Shown here: piece after piece, positions 23,445 to 30,943 of the stretch | Layout of the letters: every line of letters starts with the position of its first letter | How positions within the stretch are numbered: the stretch's first letter is position 1 | From: Nitriliruptoraceae bacterium | GTDB lineage: Bacteria > Actinomycetota > Nitriliruptoria > Nitriliruptorales > Nitriliruptoraceae | NCBI GenBank assembly: GCA_007130695.1 | Contig: SLRZ01000173.1 | Location: 1 to 54,887, forward strand | Direction: 5' to 3' | Length of the DNA stretch: 54,887 bases | Notes under the pieces: model-generated | The model's input: the letters and a program-made list of their open reading frames with translations, nothing else | Databases searched by the model: none | Told to the model about the DNA's origin: nothing | Program-made: the position numbers and the translations under genes

Positions 23445-24406
23445 TGGAGGGCCGCGACCTCGACATCGACGAGATCCTGGCCGGGATGAACGACCCCACC
23501 CCGCCGGGGCACCGGGCCGGCATGATCGCCCTGTGCGGCCGCCCGAACGTGGGCAAGTCGACCCTGCTCAACCGGGTGGTGGGGGAGAAGGTCGCCATCG
23601 TCACGCGGGTGCCGGGCACGACCCGCAACGCGATCCGCGGGGTGGTGACGCGCGAGGACGCCCAGCTGGTGTTCCTCGACACCCCCGGACTCGCCAAGCC
23701 ACGCACCCTGCTCACCCAGCGGCTGAACTCCCTGGTCCGCGAGACCTGGGCCGGGGTGGACCTGATCTGCTTCCTCGTGGACGTGGCGGACGGGGTCGGG
23801 CCGGGAGACGAGTTCCTGGCCGCCGAGCTCGCCTCCACCCGCACGCCGGTGGTCGCCGTGGCCAACAAGGACGACCTGGTCCGCGACAAGAACCGGCTGC
23901 TCCCACAGCTCGAGCGGTTGTCCGGCCTGCTGGGCGAGGGGCGGGAGTTCGTGGAGATCGTCCCGGTCTCCGCGGCGACCGGCGCCGGCGTCGACCGGCT
24001 GCTCGATCTGCTGGTCGAGCAGCTGCCGCAGGGGCCGCGACTGTTCCCCACGGGGCGGGTCTCGGACCAGCCGGAGGCGCAGCTGGCGGCGGAGATCCTG
24101 CGCGAGAAGCTGATCGGCCGGGTCGCCGACGAGCTGCCGCACTCGATCGCGGTCACGGTGGACGAGATCCGCCCCTCCGAGGAGCGCGACGACCTCGTCG
24201 AGGTCGATGCCGTGATCCACGTCGAACGTGACAGCCAGAAGGGCATCGTCATCGGCAAGGGCGGGGAACGGCTCAAACGCGCCGCCAGCGACGCCCGCCG
24301 GGAGCTCGAGGTGCTGCTGGGTGCGAAGGTCTACCTGACCACGCACGTGAAGGTCGCCAAGGAATGGCAGCGCGACCCGAAGCAACTGGGCCGGCTGGGG
24401 TACTGA
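23444..24406 (+). CDS. era: GTPase Era
   Basis: Ribosome-assembly GTPase binding the 16S rRNA 3' end; 320 residues. G1 GRPNVGKST, G2 TTRN, G3 DTPG, G4 NKDD are present in the N-terminal half, and the C-terminal KH domain shows the GKGGERLK loop. ATG 23444 overlaps the last base of the cdd stop; an in-frame GTG at 23441 is an equally possible start. In many actinobacteria era is followed by recO, uppS and glyS; here those genes are displaced by about 20 kb. Confidence 0.97.
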   Translation: MEGRDLDIDEILAGMNDPTPPGHRAGMIALCGRPNVGKSTLLNRVVGEKVAIVTRVPGTTRNAIRGVVTREDAQLVFLDTPGLAKPRTLLTQRLNSLVRETWAGVDLICFLVDVADGVGPGDEFLAAELASTRTPVVAVANKDDLVRDKNRLLPQLERLSGLLGEGREFVEIVPVSAATGAGVDRLLDLLVEQLPQGPRLFPTGRVSDQPEAQLAAEILREKLIGRVADELPHSIAVTVDEIRPSEERDDLVEVDAVIHVERDSQKGIVIGKGGERLKRAASDARRELEVLLGAKVYLTTHVKVAKEWQRDPKQLGRLGY

Positions 24407-24408
24407 CG

Positions 24409-24684
24409 GTGACCGACGCCGACCCGACCGTGCTGCAGACCGGTCCCGAGACGTTCGAGGTCTGGGCCGAGGGCACCCGGGTCTCGGCGACGCTGGCGCA
24501 CCACACCCGGCGCGCCCTGGCGCCGCCGGGCGTGCCGCCGCTGGAGGTCGTCACGGAGCTGGTGCGGTTCCTGGCCGAGCGCCAGGCGTGGCCGCCCACC
24601 GGGGTGTGCGGCGAGGTGGCACTGGGGCCGGCGGCCGGCCGGTATCCCGAATTCGCCGAGGAGTTGCGCGCACGGCTCGGATGA
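24409..24684 (+). CDS. Hypothetical protein downstream of era
   Basis: Predicted 91-residue soluble protein that I do not recognise. It begins with a short beta-like segment (TFEVWAEGTRVSATLAHHT) and then a helical stretch (LEVVTELVRFLAERQAW), ending in an Arg/Glu-rich helix. GTG 24409 lies 2 nt after the era stop, so it is probably co-translated with era. Codon bias (GC-rich third positions) matches neighbours, which supports it being real. The function is unknown. Confidence 0.6.
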   Translation: MTDADPTVLQTGPETFEVWAEGTRVSATLAHHTRRALAPPGVPPLEVVTELVRFLAERQAWPPTGVCGEVALGPAAGRYPEFAEELRARLG

Positions 24685-24784
24685 CGCGGTGCGGGAAGAA
24701 CGACGTGCGACCCGGCGTTGGCGTTTATCCGGACAATACGCCCGTCGGTGTGCCGCCCGATCCTCCCGCACCCGCGGGGGGCTC

Positions 24785-26638
24785 ATGCCTCCGACGGGAC
24801 GGGGCCCACGGCAGAAGGTGACGACCTTGGATGCGCTCACCACCGACATGGTGCTGGTGCTGCTGATCCTGGCCGGGACCATCACGCTGTTCGTCACCGA
24901 GGTCGTGCGCATCGACGTCGCGGCGATCCTGGTGATGGTGGTGGTCGGGCTGGCGGGCCTGGTGCCCGCCACGGACGTGTTCGCCGGGTTCTCCTCGAAC
25001 GCCGTGATCTCGATCATCGCCGTGATGATCCTGGGCGCGGGACTCGACCGGGTGGGGGTGATGCGCGACGTCGCGGCCTTCCTCCTGCGGGTGGGTGGCG
25101 CCACCGAGCGGCGGGTGCTGATCTCGATCTCCTCGACCGTCGGAGCGATCAGCGCCTTCATGCAGAACATCGGGGCGGCGGCGCTGTTCCTGCCGGTGGT
25201 CGAGCGTGTCGGCGAGCGCACCGGCCTCGCCGTCTCCCGCCTGCTGATGCCCATGGGCTTCGCCGCCATTCTCGGGGGGACCCTGACCCTGGTGGCCTCC
25301 GGCCCACTGATCCTGCTCAACGACCTGCTGGCCTCCTCCGCCGACAACCTCGACATCGAGATCGACGCGTACGGCCTGTTCGCGCCGACCCCGATCGGCA
25401 TCGCCCTCCTCGTCGCCGGCATCACGCTGTTCGCCGTCGCGGGCCGCTGGCTGCTGCCCCAGGTGCCCAGCCACCGCGAGCACGCCTCCGTGCTGCCCGA
25501 CGTCGCCGCGACCTACGGCCTCGATCGCGCGATGCGACCGGTGTGGGTCCCCGCGGACAGTCCGGTGACCGGCTACGACGTGGAGCGGCTCGAGGCCGAT
25601 ACCCCCGGGGTCCTCATCGCCGCGGTGAGCGGCCCCGACGGCGTCACGGTCGCACCGCCCCGCGAGGAGCGCCTGGCCGGCGGCACGACCGTCGGGATCG
25701 TGGGTGGCGACGACGAGGTCGAGCGGTTCATGACCGACCAGGGACTCACCGACGCACAGGAGGATCCCTTCGGTGCGCTGCGAGACGAGGCGAGAGCCGG
25801 CATGGCCGAGGTGGTGATCCGCCCGGGCAGTCCCGCCGCAGGCCAGCACGTGCGGGACCTCCGGCTGCGCAAGCGCTTCGGGGTCACCCTGCTCGCCGTC
25901 CATCACCGCGGCGAGGTGATCACCGAGGGGCTGCGCGAGCGGCGCCTGGTCGCCGGCGACGTGCTCGTGGTCTTCGCCCCGTGGGAACGCCTGTCGGCGC
26001 TGGACGAGGAGTTGTCGTTCGTCGTGCTCACCGACCACCCGCCCGAGCCGCCCCGCACCTCGAGGCGCTGGTGGGCGCTGGGCACCTTCGCCCTCGCCCT
26101 GTCACTGGTGATCTTCACCGACCTGCAACTCTCCCTCGCGCTGATGACGGGCGCGATCGGCGTGCTGCTGACGGGCGTGCTCACCCCTGACGAGGCCTAC
26201 CGGGCCGTGTCGTGGAAGACGGTGTTCCTCCTGGCTGCGCTGATCCCGCTCGGCCAGGCCGTCGAGGACACCGGGACCGCCGCCTGGATCGCGGAGGGCG
26301 TCATCGGCGCGACCGGTGACCTGCCGCCATGGGCCATCCAACTGGCCATCGCGGTGCTGGCCACCGTCTTCACCCTGGTGGTCTCCAACGTCGGCGCCAC
26401 GGTCCTGCTCGTGCCCCTGGCCGCCAACGTGGCGCTCGGCGTGGGTGCGGACCCGGCCCAGTTCGGGCTGATCGTCGCACTGGCCGCCTCCAACGCCTTC
26501 CTGCTGCCGACCCACCAGGTGAACGCGCTGCTGATGGGACCGGGCGGTTACCGCGTCGCCGACTACCTGCGTGCGGGACTGGCGATGAGCGCGCTGTTCC
26601 TCGTCGTGCTGATCCCGGCCGTGAACCTCTTCGCCTGA
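24785..26638 (+). CDS. SLC13/DASS-type permease with two RCK_C (TrkA-C) domains
   Basis: Membrane transporter of 617 residues. The N-terminal helices include FSSNAVISIIAVMILGAGL and FMQNIGAAALFLPV, and the C-terminal half has VSNVGATVLLVPLA and AASNAFLLPTHQVNALLMGPGGY; these twin SNxxA/T-like hairpins are typical of SLC13/ArsB-type carriers. Between the halves lie two TrkA_C domains (about 245-320 and 350-425). Such proteins move sulfate, dicarboxylates or other anions; the nearby sulfur genes make sulfate or a sulfur anion possible (inference). ATG 24785 has GGGG upstream; GTG 24818 is an alternative start nearer the first helix. Confidence 0.85.
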   Translation: MPPTGRGPRQKVTTLDALTTDMVLVLLILAGTITLFVTEVVRIDVAAILVMVVVGLAGLVPATDVFAGFSSNAVISIIAVMILGAGLDRVGVMRDVAAFLLRVGGATERRVLISISSTVGAISAFMQNIGAAALFLPVVERVGERTGLAVSRLLMPMGFAAILGGTLTLVASGPLILLNDLLASSADNLDIEIDAYGLFAPTPIGIALLVAGITLFAVAGRWLLPQVPSHREHASVLPDVAATYGLDRAMRPVWVPADSPVTGYDVERLEADTPGVLIAAVSGPDGVTVAPPREERLAGGTTVGIVGGDDEVERFMTDQGLTDAQEDPFGALRDEARAGMAEVVIRPGSPAAGQHVRDLRLRKRFGVTLLAVHHRGEVITEGLRERRLVAGDVLVVFAPWERLSALDEELSFVVLTDHPPEPPRTSRRWWALGTFALALSLVIFTDLQLSLALMTGAIGVLLTGVLTPDEAYRAVSWKTVFLLAALIPLGQAVEDTGTAAWIAEGVIGATGDLPPWAIQLAIAVLATVFTLVVSNVGATVLLVPLAANVALGVGADPAQFGLIVALAASNAFLLPTHQVNALLMGPGGYRVADYLRAGLAMSALFLVVLIPAVNLFA

Positions 26639-26769
26639 CGCCGTCGGCCGCCACCGGGCGTCGGCTCTGCGGCGCCGGCCGACCCGGCCCGAGACACGCC
26701 GGCCCCGCCCCACCACCCGCCACCGAGCAGGACCCCGCCGAGCACCCCGCCACCGATGAGGGAGTGACC

Positions 26770-27375
26770 ATGGACGCCCACGACTGGGACGAGCGCTACC
26801 GCGAACGCGACCTGGTGTGGTCGGCGGACCCCAACGCCTTCGTCGAGCAGGAGGTGGTGGACCTCTCGCCCGGTCGGGCGCTGGACCTCGCGGCGGGTGA
26901 GGGGCGCAACGCGATCTGGCTCGCGGAGCAGGGCTGGCGTGTCGAGGCCGTCGAGTTCTCCCCGGTGGCCATCGACAAGGGCCGCCGGCTGGCCGCCCAC
27001 GCCGGCGTCGAGGTCGACTGGACGCTGGCCGACCTGACCACGCACCCCGACCTCGACCCGGCCGACCTCGTCCTGCTGGTCTATCTGCACCTGCGCCAAC
27101 CGGACGCCGACGAGGTGCTGCGTCACGCCGCCGCGCTGGTGCGCCCGGGCGGGGTGCTGCTGGTGTTGGGCCACGCGCGGCGCAACCTCGCCGAGGGGTA
27201 CGGGGGGCCGCCCGACCCGGCCGTGCTGTCCGAGCCCGAGGAGGTCGCCGAGGTGCTGTCACGGGCCGGCCTCGAGATCGAGCGCGCGGAGGAGGTCCTG
27301 CGTACCGCGAAGACCGAGGACGGCCCCCGTGAGGCGATCGATCTGCTCGTCCGCGCCCGCAGCGTTCCGGGCTGA
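26770..27375 (+). CDS. Class I SAM-dependent methyltransferase (TehB/UbiE-like)
   Basis: Protein of 201 residues beginning WDERYRERDLVWSADPN, then motif I LDLAAGEGRNAIWLAEQGW, post-I acidic strand VEAVEFSP and motif III PGGVLLVLGH. This resembles the TehB/thiol-methyltransferase-like group often found in actinobacteria. The substrate is unknown; the downstream sulfur genes are 176 nt away, so a link is only suggestive. ATG 26770 has GGAG 5 nt upstream, and an in-frame extension further upstream lacks family similarity. Confidence 0.85.
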   Translation: MDAHDWDERYRERDLVWSADPNAFVEQEVVDLSPGRALDLAAGEGRNAIWLAEQGWRVEAVEFSPVAIDKGRRLAAHAGVEVDWTLADLTTHPDLDPADLVLLVYLHLRQPDADEVLRHAAALVRPGGVLLVLGHARRNLAEGYGGPPDPAVLSEPEEVAEVLSRAGLEIERAEEVLRTAKTEDGPREAIDLLVRARSVPG

Positions 27376-27443
27376 TCCCGGATCGTCACCGAGGTGGCCG
27401 GGACAGTCGCCTCGCGAGAGCCGATTTCGCCACCGGGGAATAA

Positions 27444-27454
27444 GTACGGACAAT
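27444..27454 (+). promoter_or_regulatory. Shared 11-nt element upstream of the rhodanese gene
   Basis: GTACGGACAAT, preceded by GGAATAA, lies 97 nt upstream of the rhodanese start in an AT-richer patch. A near-identical copy lies 100 nt upstream of the next gene (28239-28249). It could be a regulator half-site or part of an alternative-sigma promoter. Confidence 0.45.
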
Positions 27455-27551
27455 GGCGCGTTCTCTACGCCAGCATTCCGCCTTCACCGGCCCCCGAATG
27501 CCCCCCGATCCCATCACTTTCGACCCCGATCCACCTTTCAGGAGGTACCCC

Positions 27552-28124
27552 GTGTCACAGGCCACCCTCTGCGTCCGCCCTGAGGAGTTGCAGGACCGGC
27601 TCGAGGAGGCGGTCGTCGTCGACGTCCGCAGTCCCGGCGAGTTCGAGTCCGTCCACATCCCCCGGTCGCGCAACGTGCCCCTCGACGAGATCGACCAGCA
27701 CGTCGAACAGCTCCGCCGCGAGGCCGAGGCCGGCAAGGAGGTCGTGCTCGTCTGCCGCTCGGGCAATCGCGCCCATCAGGCCCAGGAGAAGCTCGAAGCC
27801 GCCGGACTGGGCGAGCTGCCGATCCTCGAGGGCGGCATGGTCGCCTGGGAGCACGAGGGTCGTGACGTCGTCCAGGACGTCATCCGCTGGGACCTCGAAC
27901 GCCAGGTGCGGTTCGCCGCCGGCGCGATCGTCCTGCTGTCGATCCTGGCCAGCATCGTGTTCCCGCCCGCCCGTTACCTCGCCGGGTTCGTCGGCGCCGG
28001 GCTGGTCTTCGCCGCGGTGACCAACACCTGCGGTCTGGCGATGGTGCTGTCCAAGCTGCCGTACAACCAGCCGCGCAAGCAGTCCGAGATCGACGGCGAG
28101 CAGGGCGTGCCCACGAGCGCATGA
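27552..28124 (+). CDS. Rhodanese with C-terminal DUF2892-type membrane domain
   Basis: Sulfurtransferase of 190 residues. An N-terminal rhodanese domain (about 5-105) carries the active-site loop CRSGNR (Cys68), and a C-terminal pair of hydrophobic helices (about 118-165) matches the YgaP/DUF2892 arrangement that anchors the enzyme to the inner membrane. It likely handles persulfide or thiosulfate sulfur at the membrane. GTG 27552 has a strong AGGAGGT 6 nt upstream. It precedes an MBL-rhodanese gene and shares an upstream element with it, indicating common sulfur-stress control. A hairpin follows the gene. Confidence 0.9.
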   Translation: MSQATLCVRPEELQDRLEEAVVVDVRSPGEFESVHIPRSRNVPLDEIDQHVEQLRREAEAGKEVVLVCRSGNRAHQAQEKLEAAGLGELPILEGGMVAWEHEGRDVVQDVIRWDLERQVRFAAGAIVLLSILASIVFPPARYLAGFVGAGLVFAAVTNTCGLAMVLSKLPYNQPRKQSEIDGEQGVPTSA

Positions 28125-28174
28125 TCCGGGCGGGAAACGGGTCGCTCGCCGTCGCGCCCCTGCAGCCCTCGTCA

Positions 28175-28213
28175 GGGGCGGGCCGCACTCCGTGCGCGGC
28201 GAGCGCCCGCCCC
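28175..28213. terminator. Candidate terminator / RNA structure after the rhodanese gene
   Basis: GGGGCGGG (28175-28182) pairs with CCCGCCCC (28206-28213); inside it CGCAC/GTGCG forms a second small stem. It lies 50 nt past the rhodanese stop and before the shared element of the next gene, which supports separate transcription of the two sulfur genes. Confidence 0.45.
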
Positions 28214-28238
28214 GGCTGCTGCACCGACCGGAAGAAAT

Positions 28239-28249
28239 GTACGGACTAT
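28239..28249 (+). promoter_or_regulatory. Shared 11-nt element upstream of the MBL-rhodanese gene
   Basis: GTACGGACTAT, preceded by GGAAGAAA, lies 100 nt upstream of the ATG at 28350 and differs at one base from the copy before the rhodanese gene. Confidence 0.45.
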
Positions 28250-28349
28250 CGGTGACGTTCCCACTCCCGGACGATCGAGACGACGAGGATCCGCTCGCCG
28301 CCGCGTTCCGCCCCCACGACGACCCAACGATCCGCAGGAGGCACCTCCC

Positions 28350-29759
28350 ATGACCATGGAGATCCTGACCCTGGAGACCCCTTCCCTGGGCGACCGCAGC
28401 TACGTGGTCACCGACGGCGAGTTCGCCGCGGTCATCGACCCCCAGCGCGACATCGACCGGGTCTTCGAGCTCACCGAACCGCGCGGTCTGAAGATCACCC
28501 ACGTGCTCGAGACCCACAACCACAACGACTACGTCTCCGGCGGACTCGAACTGGCCCGGCAGACCGGCGCGGCCTACGTGCTCAATGCTGCCGAGGAGAT
28601 GTTCTTCGACTTCGAGGGCGTGCGTGACGGGGACGAGTTCAAGGTCGGCCAGCTGACCTTGCGGGTCATGCACACCCCCGGCCACACCCCGACCCACATC
28701 TCCTACGTGGCCAGCGACGGCGCGAAGCAGGCCGTGTTCACCGGTGGCAGCATGCTCTACGGCTCCGTTGGCCGCACCGACCTCGTGGCGCGGTCCATGG
28801 CCGAGGAGCTCACCCGCAAGCAGTACGAGACCGCCAAGCGACTGGCCGAGGAGCTGGACGACGACACGACCGTCCTGCCAACCCACGGCTTCGGCAGCTT
28901 CTGCTCCTCGGCGGCCGCGGACGAGCAGACCGCGGACGTCGACCCCAAGTACGGCGTGGAGATCTCCACCATCGGCGAGCAGCGTCGGGCCAACCTCGCG
29001 CTGACCATCACCGACGAGGAGGAGTTCGTCTCCACGCTCCTCTCGGGCCTCGACGCCTACCCGCGTTACTACGCCCACATGGCGCCGCGCAACAAGGTCG
29101 GGCCCGAGGGCATCGACCTCAGCCCGCCCGTCGAGGCGGACCCCACGGAGCTGCATCGCCGCATCCATGTCGGTGAGTGGGTGGTGGACCTGCGTGAGCG
29201 CACCGCCTTCGCCTCCGACCACGTGGTCGGCACGGTCAACGTGGAGGTCGGCAACTCCTTCATCACCTACCTGGCCTGGATCCTGCCCTGGGGCACCCCG
29301 GTGACCCTGGTCGGTGACACCCCCGAGGAGGTCGCCGAGGCACAGCGTCAGCTGGTGCGCGTCGGCGTCGACCGTCCCGCGGCCGCGGCCACCGGCGGCG
29401 TCGAGAACTTCGGCGCCGGCCTGGACCACGGCAGCTACCCGGTCTCGGACATGGAGGGGCTGCTGAAGGCCCTCAACGCCGAGAAGGCCGAGCAGGTCCA
29501 CGTGCTGGACGTCCGTCGCAACGACGAGCGCGGACAGGGCGGCATCGCCGGCTCCCAGCACATCCCGATCCACGAGCTGCCGCGTCGCGTCGAGGAGGTC
29601 CCGACCGGGAAGCAGGTGTGGGTGCACTGTGCCTCGGGCTACCGCGCGGCGATCGCCTCGTCGATCCTGGCCCGCGCTGGCCGCACCCCGGTCCTCATCG
29701 ACGACTTCTCACACCGCATCGAGGAGCTCGGCTTCGACGTCGAGGCACCCGCGGCCTGA
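28350..29759 (+). CDS. MBL-fold metallohydrolase fused to two rhodanese domains (persulfide dioxygenase-like)
   Basis: Protein of 469 residues. The N-terminal beta-lactamase fold (about 1-245) has ETHNHNDYVSGG: the usual HxHxDH metal motif has Tyr in place of the last His, a variant seen in this MBL-rhodanese family. Further ligands are in HTPGHTP. A first rhodanese-like domain (about 265-345) lacks a catalytic Cys; a second (about 365-465) has CASGYR with Cys427. It probably oxidises glutathione- or other low-molecular-weight persulfides and passes sulfur on. ATG 28350 follows AGGAGG; an ATG two codons later is an alternative. It is paired with the membrane rhodanese gene. Confidence 0.9.
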   Translation: MTMEILTLETPSLGDRSYVVTDGEFAAVIDPQRDIDRVFELTEPRGLKITHVLETHNHNDYVSGGLELARQTGAAYVLNAAEEMFFDFEGVRDGDEFKVGQLTLRVMHTPGHTPTHISYVASDGAKQAVFTGGSMLYGSVGRTDLVARSMAEELTRKQYETAKRLAEELDDDTTVLPTHGFGSFCSSAAADEQTADVDPKYGVEISTIGEQRRANLALTITDEEEFVSTLLSGLDAYPRYYAHMAPRNKVGPEGIDLSPPVEADPTELHRRIHVGEWVVDLRERTAFASDHVVGTVNVEVGNSFITYLAWILPWGTPVTLVGDTPEEVAEAQRQLVRVGVDRPAAAATGGVENFGAGLDHGSYPVSDMEGLLKALNAEKAEQVHVLDVRRNDERGQGGIAGSQHIPIHELPRRVEEVPTGKQVWVHCASGYRAAIASSILARAGRTPVLIDDFSHRIEELGFDVEAPAA

Positions 29760-29931
29760 CACACGCAGCTCCCGCTCGACGGCGGTTCCCCCCGTGTCGC
29801 CGTCCGCGCCCCGGCCCGTTGCCTGCGGGTCGGGGCGCGACTTCGTCACCGTCCCACGGTGAACGACGCAGCGGCACCCGGTCGGCGGCCCCTCGCCGTG
29901 CCAGCGCCCGCGTGCGTCGAGTCGAACCGGC

Positions 29932-30795
29932 TCAGCGCGGGGCGGGCACGATCGTCACCGGCAGCTCGCTGTGCTGCGCGAGTGACGTCGCGACGCTGCC
30001 GAGCAGGAGCCGGCCCACCGGTCCGTGGCCACGCGAGCCGACCACCAGCAGGTCAGCGGACCGGTCGCGCGCGAGGTCCAGCAGTGCCGTCCGGGCGTCG
30101 CCCTCGACGAGGGCCACGTCGTAGTCCACGCCGGTGGTCCGGAGGTCGGCGCACCATTCCTCGACTCGCTCCCAACGCAGGTCGAGGTCGACCTGCGGGT
30201 CGACGGCCCGGGAATCGACGACGTCACCCGTCCCCGTCGCGTGGGCGACCACGAGCTCCGCCCCGGCCTTGGCGGCGATGTCGGCCGCATACCTCAGGCC
30301 ACGCGCCGCGTCCTGCGACCCATCGGTGCCGGCCACGACCGTCTCGAGCCGGACCGGTGGGACCGGCGCCATGTGCCGAACGATGGTGACCGGACCCGGC
30401 GCGTGCTCCGCGAGCTGCCGGCTGACCGACCCGAGCAGGAGACCCTTGAATCCGCCGAGGCCGCGGGACCCGACGACGATCATCGCCGGACGGCGCTCGG
30501 CGGCGCCGAGCAGCGCTTGAGCCGCCGGCCCCCGTGCCACCTCGAGCACGACGTCCGTCGCCTCGTCCCCGAGCACCTCCTCGACGAGATGGGCGAGCTG
30601 CGCCTCGACGAGTTCGTCCGAGCGGGCTGGGCTCGGCAGCTCGATCCTGCCCACCGTCAGCAGCGCGTCGGTGGGGTACTGCCACGCCCACAGCGCCCGC
30701 AACGGCAACCGCAGCGCATCCGCCACGACGGCGGCCCACCGCAGCGCGGTCCGCGAGTCCTCCGAACCGTCGACACCGATCAGCACGCTGGTCAT
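29932..30795 (-). CDS. Universal stress protein, tandem Usp domains
   Basis: Protein of 287 residues made of two UspA domains. Each ends in an ATP-binding signature, G-x2-G-x9-G(S): VGSRGLGGFKGLLLGS in the first and VGSRGHGPVGRLLLGS in the second, so both are likely nucleotide-binding. Tandem Usp proteins of this type act in stress and dormancy in actinobacteria. The start ATG 30795 (TSVLIGVDGSEDS) is the canonical domain beginning, with GAGGAGCAGCC upstream. It diverges from the ACP-FAAL-PlsC gene. Confidence 0.93.
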   Translation of the reverse strand: MTSVLIGVDGSEDSRTALRWAAVVADALRLPLRALWAWQYPTDALLTVGRIELPSPARSDELVEAQLAHLVEEVLGDEATDVVLEVARGPAAQALLGAAERRPAMIVVGSRGLGGFKGLLLGSVSRQLAEHAPGPVTIVRHMAPVPPVRLETVVAGTDGSQDAARGLRYAADIAAKAGAELVVAHATGTGDVVDSRAVDPQVDLDLRWERVEEWCADLRTTGVDYDVALVEGDARTALLDLARDRSADLLVVGSRGHGPVGRLLLGSVATSLAQHSELPVTIVPAPR

Positions 30796-30913
30796 GGCTG
30801 CTCCTCACCCCTGCGACGACCCGCATCGCTCGTGCGTCGTCGCTCCATCCTCGCCGACCAGGACCGCTGGTCCCAGGGGCCAAGTGCCCATGTCGGCCAC
30901 GGGCAACCGCCAC

Positions 30914-30919
30914 TAGCCT
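30914..30919 (+). promoter_or_regulatory. Candidate -10 hexamer for the ACP-FAAL-PlsC operon
   Basis: TAGCCT lies 24 nt upstream of the GTG at 30944, leaving a short leader that contains a GGGGGC ribosome-binding site. No clear -35 is visible. Confidence 0.35.
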
Positions 30920-30943
30920 GTGCAGAGGGCCTGGGGGCGCAGC

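Noticed and set aside
24689-24784. N-terminal extension of the SLC13-type permease from 24689
   Set aside because: The extension is Arg-rich without a signal or helix; the first hydrophobic helix follows starts at 24785 or 24818.
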